NCBI GenBank assembly: GCA_944393565.1
Contig: CALYAM010000003.1
Coordinates: forward strand, 1-38,443
DNA from: an uncultured Clostridia bacterium
GTDB lineage: Bacteria; Bacillota; Clostridia; TANB77; CAG-508
Reading direction: 5' to 3'
Length of the DNA: 38,443 nt
In this document: positions 15,023 through 24,095 of the stretch, one piece after another
Position numbering within the stretch: the stretch's first letter is position 1
Layout: every line of letters starts with the position of its first letter
Position numbers and translations under genes: made by a program
The notes under the pieces: generated by a model
What the model saw: only the letters and a program-made list of their open reading frames with translations
Databases searched by the model: none
What the model was told of the DNA's origin: nothing

Positions 15023-16523
15023 CATAATTCCATGATAACCCCCATGTTATTCCTGCATCATTTCGGCTAGTCTCCCATATTGCATCTCCATATTTGTTAC
15101 TATTTGCCTGATAATTTGCTTTCCTATCCGTTTCATTGTCTGCTACTCCTGTTCCTGCATATTCTTGTTTTTCGCCTAGTTCTAAATTCCTAAAATATTC
15201 TACATAGCTCGTTGTTCCATTTGTTAGATAACTTGCCATGTATTCCCATGCCCCTCCTGATAAGTCATATATTCCATATATGTTTCCTGTACTACTTCCT
15301 CTTTGCCCTTCTTCTGTTTGGTATCTATAATATGTTCTTGTATATGGGCTTCCACTTTCACTTCCATCTTCTGCATAATTTTGATATGTTATACTTATTG
15401 TCTCTGAATTGCTTTTATCTATATCTCCTATTGCTTTACTTGATGCTGATATGGCTTCGTCTCTGCTACTTCCTACCATTCCTGTCATTGTTGTATAATA
15501 TAAATTGTGTTTGTATGTTGCATTTGCATTTTCTACTATGTCTCCCTCATAATATGGGTTTGCCCATACTCCTGAGCTTGCATTCGCATTTGTTTGCTTG
15601 TTTCCATAATCGCTTTGTGTTAAATATGCTATCGCTCCCCATTCACTGTTCTTCATCATATGTGCTTCTATTCCTCTTAGTCCATGTATGTTTCCTTCTG
15701 CTGTCATCCTTTTACATGCTTCATATATTTGCTGAACTGTTATCGCCCTCCAACTTGTTACATTTGGTCTTATTGTTATTTCATCTGTTTCATTATTCGT
15801 CCTTCCATATTTTACTCCTAAATTTGGGTTTTCTTCTGTTGTTGTGTTACTACTTGCTTCAAATTTTCCTACCCAAAATCCTGTTATTTCTTTCCTTCCA
15901 CCGTTTTCTGCTTCTCCTGTAAATGCTGGATGTACTACATATTCTTCTCCATTTGTTTGGTTACTCCTTATTGCTTCCCCTCCTTTATACTTATCTTCTA
16001 CTCCATATAGAAATTGTATCTCTATTTCTCCTTCTATTGGCAAGCTTGCCTCTTCTTCTGGATGATATCCTTTTGTTATTTTATATGCATATCTTGGTAT
16101 CCATACATACATCCCTATTATATCTTCTTCTAATATACTACTCCCTGTTCCTGCTGCTTTGTATTCTTCCCTTTTTGCTTCCTTTACTGTTACTGCATTT
16201 GCCCATTTCTTATTTTGGGTATCATATTCATACCAATTCTTATCTTTGTTACTACTATCTGCTTTTTTCCACCCATTTTCATAATATACCGGTATCATTC
16301 CTTCTCCTAGTTTTGGTGGATTTACTCCTTCTGCTTCTGCTTCTAATTTTGCTAGTACTTCTTCTTCCTCCATTACTTTTTCATTCCACTCTCTTGCTGC
16401 TTCTTCTGCTTTTTCTATTAATCCTTCTGCAGTTATTGCTAAACTTATTGCCACTCCTGCTAATATTAATAACACTATTATTGTTATTACTAAGCTTACT
16501 AGCGTTATTCCTGCTTTTCTCAT
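14874..16523 (-). CDS. DGR target: prepilin-like anchored protein with FGE/C-type-lectin-like variable domain
   Basis: A 549-residue surface protein candidate. The N-terminus RKAGITLVSLVITIIVLLIL is a type IV prepilin-like signal: short basic leader, Gly, then a hydrophobic helix that would be cut by prepilin peptidase. A charged helix follows (EKAEEAAREWNEKVMEEEE, residues 37-55), then a linker. The C-terminal ~400 residues resemble the formylglycine-generating-enzyme-like / C-type-lectin fold used by many DGR targets: GFWVGKFEAS, WRAITVQQIYEACKRM, MKNSEWGAIAYLTQS, GIYDLSGGAWEYMASY, ending FRPVLGV. Variable residues lie within the last 50. RBS AAGGAGGAAAG; sigma-A promoter at 16612-16640. 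It is probably a diversified ligand-binding protein; enzymatic activity is not expected. Confidence 0.92.
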   Translation of the reverse strand: MRKAGITLVSLVITIIVLLILAGVAISLAITAEGLIEKAEEAAREWNEKVMEEEEVLAKLEAEAEGVNPPKLGEGMIPVYYENGWKKADSSNKDKNWYEYDTQNKKWANAVTVKEAKREEYKAAGTGSSILEEDIIGMYVWIPRYAYKITKGYHPEEEASLPIEGEIEIQFLYGVEDKYKGGEAIRSNQTNGEEYVVHPAFTGEAENGGRKEITGFWVGKFEASSNTTTEENPNLGVKYGRTNNETDEITIRPNVTSWRAITVQQIYEACKRMTAEGNIHGLRGIEAHMMKNSEWGAIAYLTQSDYGNKQTNANASSGVWANPYYEGDIVENANATYKHNLYYTTMTGMVGSSRDEAISASSKAIGDIDKSNSETISITYQNYAEDGSESGSPYTRTYYRYQTEEGQRGSSTGNIYGIYDLSGGAWEYMASYLTNGTTSYVEYFRNLELGEKQEYAGTGVADNETDRKANYQANSNKYGDAIWETSRNDAGITWGLSWNYDCAYFPCLEDPFFLRGGYFFYGSGAGVFAFYDAGGGTGSGCGFRPVLGV

Positions 16524-16563
16524 CTTTCTGCTTTCCTCCTTTGTTTTTTATTATTTTTCCACA

Positions 16564-16586
16564 CTAAAAGCCTAAATATCTTTTAG
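16564..16586 (-). promoter_or_regulatory. hairpin in the target-gene leader
   Basis: CTAAAAG (16564-16570) and CTTTTAG (16580-16586) are inverted with a 9-nt loop, inside the ~80-nt 5' untranslated leader of the target gene. Function unknown. Confidence 0.35.
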
Positions 16587-16611
16587 TATCTTTAACCATT
16601 ATTTATAATGC

Positions 16612-16649
16612 ATAATATCATATTGAAAAAATGTTGTCAATATTTTTTC
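16612..16649 (-). promoter_or_regulatory. target-gene promoter with operator-like inverted repeat
   Basis: On the minus strand TTGACA (16635-16640) and TATTAT (16612-16617) are 17 bp apart, a near-consensus sigma-A promoter. GAAAAAAT (16625-16632) and ATTTTTTC (16642-16649) form an 8-bp inverted repeat that brackets the -35. A repressor bound there would block polymerase. The divergent XRE gene (16720) is the obvious candidate. Confidence 0.65.
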
Positions 16650-16719
16650 CACATTGTGTCGGTTTAAATCACGTTTATTTTTTTTATTTAATTTGCTATT
16701 TTTTTATTGGTGATTTTAA

Positions 16720-17061
16720 ATGAAAACTAGCAAAAAGCTAAATATTAAAATTGGTCACATTTTGCAAACAACACGTAAATCATTGGGCTATACTCAAGAG
16801 CAATTTGCAGAAAAACTTGATTTGGGACCTAGATTTATTTCTGATATAGAGCGTGATAAAACAAAAGGAAGTATTGATACTTTAGTTAAGTTATGTAATA
16901 TTTACAATGTTACACCTACTTTTATTTTACAAGATTATATAGACTCTGTTGATGTCCCAAGTGATGAAAGTATTATTGGATTTTATCAATTAGATGAGTC
17001 TGATAAAGACATTATTCGTCAATTAATTTCTTATATGAACCAAAAAAAGAGAAAAAAATAA
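16720..17061 (+). CDS. XRE-family transcriptional regulator
   Basis: A 113-residue Cro/CI-type regulator. IGHILQTTRKSLGYTQEQFA and KLDLGPRFISDIERDKTKGS hold the helix-turn-helix (residues ~10-50), followed by LVKLCNIYNVTPTFILQDYI and a C-terminal part ending in a Lys/Arg run. The start follows GGTGAT. The gene is divergent from the DGR target gene with a 196-bp shared control region carrying an inverted repeat over the target promoter, so regulation of the target is likely but inferred. Confidence 0.88.
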   Translation: MKTSKKLNIKIGHILQTTRKSLGYTQEQFAEKLDLGPRFISDIERDKTKGSIDTLVKLCNIYNVTPTFILQDYIDSVDVPSDESIIGFYQLDESDKDIIRQLISYMNQKKRKK

Positions 17062-17066
17062 TACCT

Positions 17067-17094
17067 ATTTTGCATATGTATTTTAATGCAAAAT
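17067..17094. terminator. bidirectional terminator between the XRE and patatin genes
   Basis: ATTTTGCAT (17067-17075) pairs with ATGCAAAAT (17086-17094) around a 10-nt loop, between two convergent genes. Confidence 0.55.
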
Positions 17095-17139
17095 AAGTAA
17101 TTATTAGTTGTGTTTTGTATTTTACACTTTTGTTTAATT

Positions 17140-17985
17140 TTACATATTATAAATTATTTCTTTTATTTCTTTAATATGTTTTATTGTTTCTTCATAGCCA
17201 ATTTTTTCGCAATAATCTATTTTATCAATTGCAAGTAATCTTGTTTTCCCTGTTTGTATATTTATCGTATAATCACCTGTTTTTAAATTTTCATTTGCTA
17301 TTTCATTTGTCATAATATCTAGTGTTCTTAATAAAATACTGTATATACTATTTCCCATATATTTTTCAGCAGGCGGAAATGTAACAGAAATTACTTTGTC
17401 TGCTCCAAGTTGTCTAACTTCTTTAGTTGGCACGTTGTTTAAGATTCCCCCGTCTAGAAATTGCTTGTTATCTGTTTTACATGGCGCATATATTGCTGGG
17501 AACGAAGAACTTGCTCGTACCGCCGTCGCAATAGATATATTATCAATGTATTTTTCTCCTTCTCCTTTTTTGTTTGTAAATATATATTCTTTTCCTGTAA
17601 TTGCATCTACTGCTGGTATTACAATAGGCATACCAATTTCATTTATTTTTTCTATTTTTTTATACTTGCATGCTTCTTTTACTGCTTTTTCAATATTTTC
17701 ACCTGAAAGCAATCCTGAAATTCTAAGTCCTCTATTTTGTTTTATTGAAGCAATAAAGTATCGGGGATCTGCTTCTATTACTAGTTTCGAAAAATATGTA
17801 AAAAGCTCATGCATTTCTTCTGCATTATAGCCCATAGCGTATAGTGTTGCTACTATACTTCCTGATGATGTTCCTCCAATACAATATGGCTTAATTTTAT
17901 TTTCTTCTAACGCTCTGATAACACCTATATGTGCCGCACCTTTTACTCCTCCTCCAGATAGCGCAAGTCCGAGTCTCACTTTCAT
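17140..17985 (-). CDS. patatin-like phospholipase family protein
   Basis: Predicted Ser-Asp dyad lipid acyl hydrolase. The N-terminus LGLALSGGGVKGAAHIGVI is the patatin oxyanion/Gly-rich loop, GGTSSGSIVATLYAMG (about 38-53) holds the nucleophile Ser in GxSxG, and DGGILNNVP near residue 175 holds the catalytic Asp. The length of ~281 residues fits the bacterial RssA/YchK type. No signal peptide is seen. The start is either ATG at 17985 or GTG at 17979; the latter has the better-spaced AAAGG. It is last in a leftward topB-cdd-patatin group, 22 bp after cdd. Confidence 0.92.
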   Translation of the reverse strand: MKVRLGLALSGGGVKGAAHIGVIRALEENKIKPYCIGGTSSGSIVATLYAMGYNAEEMHELFTYFSKLVIEADPRYFIASIKQNRGLRISGLLSGENIEKAVKEACKYKKIEKINEIGMPIVIPAVDAITGKEYIFTNKKGEGEKYIDNISIATAVRASSSFPAIYAPCKTDNKQFLDGGILNNVPTKEVRQLGADKVISVTFPPAEKYMGNSIYSILLRTLDIMTNEIANENLKTGDYTINIQTGKTRLLAIDKIDYCEKIGYEETIKHIKEIKEIIYNM

Positions 17986-18007
17986 CACCCTTTCTCATAT
18001 GTATAAT

Positions 18008-18400
18008 TTAAGATAACTTAAAACAATGTGGTAATAAATCTTTCATTGTATATTCTTTTTGGTTTTCTTCATTTTGATATATAATTATTTTAAAATTATC
18101 GTCCACAAATTCACTCATGAATTGTCTGCAGTAGCCACAAGGTAAAGGAAATTGCAAGTCATTTTTGTTCACATCTTTAGCTACAATTACAATAGATTCA
18201 AATTTAGTTTCTCCTTCTGAAAGGGCCTTTACTAATGCAACTCTTTCAGCACAAATCGAAGATATTCCAGCATTTTCTATATTACATCCTGTATAATATC
18301 TACCGCTTCTTGTTTTTATACATGCTCCTACTTTATAGTTAGAGTATGGTGCATATGCATTTTCCATAATGTTTAACGCTTTTTTTATCTGCTCATTCAT
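18008..18400 (-). CDS. cdd: cytidine deaminase
   Basis: Deaminates cytidine/deoxycytidine to uridine/deoxyuridine in pyrimidine salvage. The 130-residue protein is of the small tetrameric class (136 in B. subtilis). It has YAPYSNYKVGA near residue 16, GCNIENAGISSICAERVAL with the Cys-Ala-Glu zinc/proton-shuttle motif near residue 51, and PCGYCRQFMSEF with the two remaining zinc Cys. It follows topB by 42 bp. Confidence 0.97.
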   Translation of the reverse strand: MNEQIKKALNIMENAYAPYSNYKVGACIKTRSGRYYTGCNIENAGISSICAERVALVKALSEGETKFESIVIVAKDVNKNDLQFPLPCGYCRQFMSEFVDDNFKIIIYQNEENQKEYTMKDLLPHCFKLS

Positions 18401-18442
18401 AGTGTTTCCTCCTATTCTTTTGTTTTATTTTTCTATAAAATT

Positions 18443-20356
18443 TTACATTGGCAATATCAGTTTATTTATTTTTGATTTTATATAATTTTCTAATTTTTCC
18501 ATGAATATATCTGGCTTTATTTCTTTTTTTGCTACCATGTCTAGGCCTTTTTCCCAGCTTGCTGTTAATTCAGGGTTTAGCATATCTGGCATAGAATTAT
18601 TTATAATATCATAAATTTTTTCTCCCTTTTCAGTTGGAGTAATAATTTGTGTTTTTGTATTTATATTTATATAGCCTATTCTTTCAAGTTTTTTTATGAT
18701 TTCCGCTCTTGTAGCACTTGTTCCAATTCCTGCACTTTTTATTTGCTCTCTTAATTCATCGTTTTCTATTAATTTACCTGCGTTCTCCATAGCAAGTATC
18801 ATTGCTCCTGAGTTATATCTTATAGGTGGAGATGTCTCTGCTTCTCTTGTTTCATAGTCTTGTACTGAGAGGTACTGTCCTTTTTTTAATGAGTTTAAAA
18901 TTGCTAAATTTTCATTTATGTTATTTTTTTCTTCATCTTTTTTTGTTCCCAGTACTTCCATATAACCTTTATTTATACATATTTTCCCATTAGCTGTAAA
19001 TGTTTCATTTTCCACATTAATATTAATAGATACTTTGTTGTACTCTGCTGGTGGATAAAATATTGCAATAAAGCGCTTAACTATTAATTCATATATACTT
19101 TTTTCTATTTGAGGTAATTTGTCTAAATTTTCATAGCCCTGCCCTGTTGGGATTAGTGCATAATGATCTGTTATTTTACTGTCGTTTACATATTTTGTTT
19201 TTAGCAAATTGGTTGAATACTTTTCCATTATCATTTTATTCAAGTATAGTTGTACTTCTGCATTTTTATAGTTTTTTACTATTCCGTTTAGGTTTTTGTT
19301 TATTTCTTTTGCTACTGCTGTTGAGAGCACTCTTGCATCTGTTCTTGGATATGTTACTAATTTTTTTTCATATAAATTTTGCATAATTTCTAACGTTTCG
19401 TCTGGTTTTATTTTGAATCTTTTTGTACATTCATTTTGAATTTCAGCTAAGTTAAATAGTAATGGTGCATTTTCCTTTTGTTTAGTTTTTTTGGCTTCCA
19501 GTACTATTGCGGTTTTGTTTTTTATAGATTCTATAAATTCTTTTGCATATTCTAGTTTTTTAAAGCCATTATCATTATATAGTTTTACTGATTGATATAA
19601 ACTAGATTTCTCTGTTACTTTCCATTCTGCATCAAAGTTTGATGTTTCCTCCCCAAACTTTCCAATTATTTTATAATATTTTGTTTTTTTAAAATTATTT
19701 ATTTCTCTTTCTCTTGATACTATCATTCCTAATACACATGTCATAACTCTACCAACAGAAATTGATACTTTTTCTTCATTTAATTGCTTTGCCATTCTTC
19801 TTCCAAATATTATTGATAATAATCTCGAAAAGTTAATTCCTATTAAGTAATCTTCTTTAGCTCTTAAATAAGCAGAATCAGATAAGCTGTCATATTCTGA
19901 TAAATCTTTTGCTTGTTCTATTCCTTTTTTTACCTCATCTTCTGTTTGTGAATCTATCCATACTCTTTTTTTTATTTTATTGTGTACACCTATCATATCA
20001 TCAACGAGTCTATATATGTATTCTCCTTCTCGTCCAGAGTCTGTACATACATATATTGTATCTATGTCCTCTCTTGTAAGCAAATTTTTTACTATTCTAA
20101 ATTGATTTTCGGTACTAGGTATCACTTCATATTTGTATTCTTTAGGTATAAATGGTAATGTATCTAGTCTCCATTGTTTTAATTTTTCATCATATTTTTC
20201 TGGATATGACATTGTCACTAAATGTCCAATACACCATGTTATAACCCAATCTTCTGATTCTATAAACCCATTTTTCCTTGTTGCATTAATTTTTAGGACT
20301 TTAGAAATTTCCATAGCTACACTTGGTTTTTCTGTAATTAATAATTTTTTTGTCAT
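18443..20356 (-). CDS. topB: DNA topoisomerase III (type IA)
   Basis: Type IA topoisomerase that decatenates and relaxes negatively supercoiled DNA. The 637-residue protein starts with the Toprim domain (LLITEKPSVAMEISKVL; CTDSGREGEYIYRL with the acidic metal site near residues 105-112). The catalytic Tyr lies in KKLVTYPRTDARVLS near residue 338. The C-terminal part has GIGTSATRAEIIKKLERIGYI and PTEKGEKIYDII. It is shorter than B. subtilis TopB (about 727) and ends without Cys-rich zinc fingers. Start ATG at 20356 has a promoter upstream. Confidence 0.96.
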   Translation of the reverse strand: MTKKLLITEKPSVAMEISKVLKINATRKNGFIESEDWVITWCIGHLVTMSYPEKYDEKLKQWRLDTLPFIPKEYKYEVIPSTENQFRIVKNLLTREDIDTIYVCTDSGREGEYIYRLVDDMIGVHNKIKKRVWIDSQTEDEVKKGIEQAKDLSEYDSLSDSAYLRAKEDYLIGINFSRLLSIIFGRRMAKQLNEEKVSISVGRVMTCVLGMIVSREREINNFKKTKYYKIIGKFGEETSNFDAEWKVTEKSSLYQSVKLYNDNGFKKLEYAKEFIESIKNKTAIVLEAKKTKQKENAPLLFNLAEIQNECTKRFKIKPDETLEIMQNLYEKKLVTYPRTDARVLSTAVAKEINKNLNGIVKNYKNAEVQLYLNKMIMEKYSTNLLKTKYVNDSKITDHYALIPTGQGYENLDKLPQIEKSIYELIVKRFIAIFYPPAEYNKVSININVENETFTANGKICINKGYMEVLGTKKDEEKNNINENLAILNSLKKGQYLSVQDYETREAETSPPIRYNSGAMILAMENAGKLIENDELREQIKSAGIGTSATRAEIIKKLERIGYININTKTQIITPTEKGEKIYDIINNSMPDMLNPELTASWEKGLDMVAKKEIKPDIFMEKLENYIKSKINKLILPM

Positions 20357-20396
20357 TTTTTACACTTCATTTCATTAATGCTTTTTTGTCATTATC

Positions 20397-20425
20397 AGTA
20401 TATAATATATTGTTTTTAATTGCAA
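20397..20425 (-). promoter_or_regulatory. sigma-A promoter of topB-cdd-patatin
   Basis: On the minus strand TTGCAA (20420-20425) and TATACT (20397-20402) are 17 bp apart, ~40 bp before the topB start. Confidence 0.65.
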
Positions 20426-20511
20426 TATCTACAATACAACAGTAAGTCCTATTTTACAAATGCCTTTCTTATTTAACTATGTTTATTCAAAACTTTATGC
20501 TTTCTTACCGT

Positions 20512-20540
20512 TTGCTTTTTATGCATTTTTGTAATATAAT
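20512..20540 (+). promoter_or_regulatory. sigma-A promoter of leuS
   Basis: TTGCTT (20512-20517) and a perfect TATAAT (20535-20540) are 17 bp apart. The start near 20547 leaves only a ~24-nt leader to the ATG at 20571, so there is no room for a T-box leader. Confidence 0.75.
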
Positions 20541-20570
20541 ATGGCAAACAAAAAAGAAAGGGTGCTTATA

Positions 20571-22970
20571 ATGACAACATATGATTTTAAAGCCATAGAA
20601 AAAAAATGGCAAGATTATTGGGAAAAAAATAAGACTTTTTATACTGATGTGTGGGATTTTTCTAAACCCAAATTTTATGCATTAGATATGTTCCCATATC
20701 CATCTGGGCAAGGGTTGCATGTTGGTCATCCAGAAGGTTATACTGCAACTGATATTATTTCAAGAATGCGTAGAATGCAAGGCTACAATGTACTTCATCC
20801 AATGGGTTGGGATGCATTTGGTTTGCCTGCTGAACAATATGCTATTAAAACCGGAAATCATCCAAGTGGATTCACAGAAAATAATATTAAGGTTTTTAAA
20901 AAGCAATTAAAAATGTTAGGTTTTTCTTTTGATTGGGATAAAGAGCTTTCTACTGCGGATCCGCATTTTTATAAATGGACACAATGGATTTTTAAACAGC
21001 TCTTTAAAGATGGACTTGCAAAATTGGTTGAAATGCCTGTTAATTGGTGTGAAGAACTTGGAACTGTACTTGCAAATGATGAGGTTATTAATGGAAAAAG
21101 CGAGCGTGGAGGTTTTCCTGTAGTACGCAAAAATATGAAGCAATGGGTTATGGATATACCAAAATTTGCTGAAACACTTTTAGAGGGATTGGATTATTTA
21201 GATTGGCCAGAATCTACAAAGGAAATTCAAAGAAATTGGATTGGAAAATCTGTTGGTGCACATGTTAATTTCACAGTTGCAGATTCTCCAGAATATTCTT
21301 TTACAGTATTTACAACAAGACCAGATACTCTTTTTGGTGCCACATATTGTGTTCTTGCTCCTGAGCATAATCTTGTTCCTCATATTACTACCGAAGCGCA
21401 AAAGGATTTAGTTAGAGAATATATATGCCAGTGTTCATCTAAATCAGATTTAGAAAGGACTGAATTAAATAAAGAAAAAACAGGTATATTTACAGGTAGC
21501 TATGCAGTTAATCCAGTTAATGGGAAGAAAATTCCTATTTGGATTTCAGACTATGTTTTAGCAACATATGGCACTGGGGCTATTATGGCTGTTCCAGCTC
21601 ATGATGAAAGAGATTATGATTTTGCTAAAAAATTTAATCTTGAAATCATCCCTGTTATAGAAGGTGGTAATATTGAAACATGTGCATATGAGGGGGATGG
21701 TACTCATATTAATTCTGATTTCTTAAATGGTCTTGATAAGCAATCCGCAATTGATAAAATAGTTGCATTTTTAGAAGAAAACGGCATTGGAAGCAAGAAA
21801 ATAAATTACCGCTTACGTGAATGGATTTTTGCAAGGCAGCGTTATTGGGGTGAGCCTATTCCTATTGCCTATGTTGATGGAATTCCATTTGCGCTTTCAG
21901 ATAGTGAATTACCATTGGTTTTGCCTGAGCTTGAAGATTATAAACCTTCAAAATCTGGTGCTTCTCCTTTAGAGAAAGCATCTGACTGGCTAAGAACACA
22001 AATTGATGGCAAACTTGCCATAAGAGAAACAAGTACAATGCCTGGTAGTGCTGGTTCTAGTTGGTATTTTCTACGTTATATAGATCCACATAATGAAAAT
22101 TCTATTGCAGACTTCAGACTTCTTAAGCATTGGTTACCTGTTGATCTGTACGTAGGCGGTCCTGAACATGCTGTTGGCCATCTGTTGTATTCTCGTTTTT
22201 GGAATGAATACTTATATTCTAAAGGCGTAGTTCCTGTAAAAGAGCCTTTTCAAAAATTACGACATCAAGGTATGATTCTTGGTTCTAATGGTGAAAAAAT
22301 GAGCAAGTCAAGGGGAAATGTTATTAATCCAGATGATATTGTAAAAGCATATGGTGCAGATTCTCTTAGGCTTTATGAAATGTTTATGGGACCAATTGAT
22401 GCAGCTAAACCTTGGGATCCAAAAGGCATTGATGGGGCAAAAAAATTCCTAGACCGTGTTTGGCGTTTGTTTGTTGATAGTGGAAAAGTTAAAGAATCTG
22501 ATAATCTGGCTCTAGAAAGAGTGTATCACTATACTGTAAAAAAAGTAACTTCAGATTATGAAAATATGTACTTTAATACAGCAATAAGCCAGATGATGAT
22601 TTTTATAAATTGTGCTTATAAAGAAGATATTTTACCTTTAGAATTTGCTGAGGGATTTTTGAAATTATTAAATCCAGTGGCTCCTCATATAACAGAGGAA
22701 TTATGGAATATTCTTGGACATGAAAATACTATTTCATATGAAAAATGGCCTCTATTTGATGAAACTAAAATTATTGAAGAATCACTTGAAATTCCTGTTC
22801 AAATAAATGGAAAATTAAAAACTACTATTTGTATTCCTGCAGGAAGTTCTGATGAAATAGTTAAAGAAGCTATATATTCAAATTCTGCTATTATTGAATC
22901 ATTAAATGGTAAGAATGTTGTGAAGGAAATTTATATAAAAAATAAAATATATAATATTGTTGCAAAATAA
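20571..22970 (+). CDS. leuS: leucyl-tRNA synthetase
   Basis: Class Ia synthetase that charges tRNA-Leu and edits mischarged product. The 799-residue protein has the HIGH-type motif ([18 protein letters not shown] near residues 40-57), the CP1 editing domain ([12 protein letters not shown] and [18 protein letters not shown]), [33 protein letters not shown] and the KMSKS motif ([17 protein letters not shown]). I prefer ATG 20571 ([13 protein letters not shown]) over 20541, because the upstream ATG lies directly after the -10 box and would be outside the transcript; GAAAGGG precedes 20571. No in-frame CGG codon occurs in the gene. Confidence 0.98.
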   Translation: MTTYDFKAIEKKWQDYWEKNKTFYTDVWDFSKPKFYALDMFPYPSGQGLHVGHPEGYTATDIISRMRRMQGYNVLHPMGWDAFGLPAEQYAIKTGNHPSGFTENNIKVFKKQLKMLGFSFDWDKELSTADPHFYKWTQWIFKQLFKDGLAKLVEMPVNWCEELGTVLANDEVINGKSERGGFPVVRKNMKQWVMDIPKFAETLLEGLDYLDWPESTKEIQRNWIGKSVGAHVNFTVADSPEYSFTVFTTRPDTLFGATYCVLAPEHNLVPHITTEAQKDLVREYICQCSSKSDLERTELNKEKTGIFTGSYAVNPVNGKKIPIWISDYVLATYGTGAIMAVPAHDERDYDFAKKFNLEIIPVIEGGNIETCAYEGDGTHINSDFLNGLDKQSAIDKIVAFLEENGIGSKKINYRLREWIFARQRYWGEPIPIAYVDGIPFALSDSELPLVLPELEDYKPSKSGASPLEKASDWLRTQIDGKLAIRETSTMPGSAGSSWYFLRYIDPHNENSIADFRLLKHWLPVDLYVGGPEHAVGHLLYSRFWNEYLYSKGVVPVKEPFQKLRHQGMILGSNGEKMSKSRGNVINPDDIVKAYGADSLRLYEMFMGPIDAAKPWDPKGIDGAKKFLDRVWRLFVDSGKVKESDNLALERVYHYTVKKVTSDYENMYFNTAISQMMIFINCAYKEDILPLEFAEGFLKLLNPVAPHITEELWNILGHENTISYEKWPLFDETKIIEESLEIPVQINGKLKTTICIPAGSSDEIVKEAIYSNSAIIESLNGKNVVKEIYIKNKIYNIVAK

Positions 22971-23011
22971 GAACAGTAATTCCTATGTTGTTGTTTTTTA
23001 CTTATATATTA

Positions 23012-23049
23012 AAAAAGAGTGCATCTATTTTTATTTAGAGCACTCTTTT
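23012..23049. terminator. bidirectional terminator between leuS and the cohesin gene
   Basis: AAAAGAGTGC (23013-23022) pairs with GCACTCTTTT (23040-23049), A-rich on one side and T-rich on the other, between convergent genes. Confidence 0.75.
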
Positions 23050-23067
23050 CTTTTTGCATTATATAGG

Positions 23068-24018
23068 CTATATGTTTTTTATTTTATTATATCGAATATA
23101 AGCTATTGCACCTATAATTATTGTTACAAATATTGCTGGTATAATATAATCATTTATACCTGCATATGGCAATTTATCATTATCTGATATATTTACGATT
23201 TGATTTGTATTTGTATTTGTATTTGTATTTGTATTTGTATTTGTATTTGTGTTTGTATTTGTGTTTGTATTTGTGTTTGTATTTGTATTTGTGTTTGTAT
23301 TTGTATTCGTGTTTGTGTTTGTATTTGTGTTTGTGTTTGTGTTTGTGTTCGTATTTGTGTTTGTGTTTGTGTTCGTATTTGTATTTGTATTTGTGTTTGT
23401 ATTTGTGTTTGTGTTCGTATTTGTGTTTGTATTTGTGTTTGTGTTCGTATTTGTGTTTGTATTTGTATTTGTGTTTGTATTTGTATTCGTATTTGTGTTT
23501 GTATTTGTATCAGGAGCAGGTGTTGTAGATTGATATACTATTTTTAAAGTTCCCGTTACATCTCCAATTGAAATATCCTCTTCTGCATTAGAGCAACTAA
23601 TTTCTGTTAATGTAATTTGGGTATTCCCCAGTTTAGCTGTATCTAACACTCTGAAGGTAATTTCAAATACAACATTGTCTACTTTTATTAGGTCTGCTGC
23701 TGTTCTCTCAACAACAAATAGCCCTTCATTTTCATTATATGTAACAGATGCCCATCCATTACCACTTGAAATACTTGCTTGCATAACTTTTTCAAATACA
23801 GTTTCATCATATCCTATTCTTCCCATCATTGAGCCAAGTCCTGGTTCAACTTGTATGTTAGATAGTACAAAAGATATTTTTATTGTTTCCCCTGGTTTTA
23901 CTTCTGCTGTATCTGCTTGCATAGTTACCTCATAAGTCCCTGCTGCAAAAATTTTATTTACCGTTAAAGCTAATATTGTAACTGCAACTATTAATATAAT
24001 TAAAGTTTTTCTTTTCAT
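23068..24018 (-). CDS. cell-wall-anchored cohesin-domain protein with Thr-Asn stalk
   Basis: A 316-residue surface anchor. It has a signal peptide (MKRKTLIILIVAVTILALTV...FAAG, ~1-26), a cohesin-like beta domain at ~28-160 (VKPGETIKISFVLSNIQ, GRIGYDETVFEKV, VVFEITFRVLD, NTQITLTEISCSNAEEDI), then 51 uninterrupted Thr-Asn pairs (residues 171-272). The C-terminus carries LPYAG (about 283-287), a hydrophobic segment (YIIPAIFVTIIIGAIAYI) and a basic tail, the plan of a sortase signal although LPYAG is not the classic LPxTG. It lies 77 bp downstream of a dockerin-bearing protease, its probable docking partner. Cohesin assignment is by pattern, not by alignment. Confidence 0.8.
   Translation of the reverse strand: MKRKTLIILIVAVTILALTVNKIFAAGTYEVTMQADTAEVKPGETIKISFVLSNIQVEPGLGSMMGRIGYDETVFEKVMQASISSGNGWASVTYNENEGLFVVERTAADLIKVDNVVFEITFRVLDTAKLGNTQITLTEISCSNAEEDISIGDVTGTLKIVYQSTTPAPDTNTNTNTNTNTNTNTNTNTNTNTNTNTNTNTNTNTNTNTNTNTNTNTNTNTNTNTNTNTNTNTNTNTNTNTNTNTNTNTNTNTNTNTNTNTNTNTNTNTNTNQIVNISDNDKLPYAGINDYIIPAIFVTIIIGAIAYIRYNKIKNI
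23203..23508. repeat. hexanucleotide repeat coding for (Thr-Asn)51
   Basis: A 306-bp run of 51 six-base units, plus-strand ATTTGT with GTTTGT and occasional TCGT variants. All differences are synonymous (Asn AAT/AAC, Thr ACA/ACG), so the repeat is kept at the protein level. The unit length of 6 preserves the frame when copies are gained or lost. Apparent open reading frames on the plus strand here are by-products of the repeat. Confidence 0.95.
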
Positions 24019-24095
24019 ATGTATCTCCTCTTTTATTTTTATATTTTATATTATATTCCATTTATATTAATAAATCAACATATTTTGTATAATTA

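Noticed and set aside
14596-15070. Plus-strand open reading frames through TR and VR
   Set aside because: They are the complement of the DGR repeats in another frame; the minus frame has the target gene and the adenine-specific pattern.
11903-17061. Integrated phage or conjugative element
   Set aside because: No integrase, capsid, portal, relaxase or direct-repeat borders were found; only DGR and regulator genes.
20380-20570. T-box leader for leuS
   Set aside because: The promoter lies directly upstream and leaves only ~24 nt of leader.
23166-23547. Plus-strand frames of Val-Phe, Cys-Ile or Leu-Tyr repeats; also a CRISPR-like appearance
   Set aside because: A six-base tandem repeat makes long open frames on both strands. 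There are no spacers, so it is not CRISPR. The minus frame encodes a coherent surface protein.
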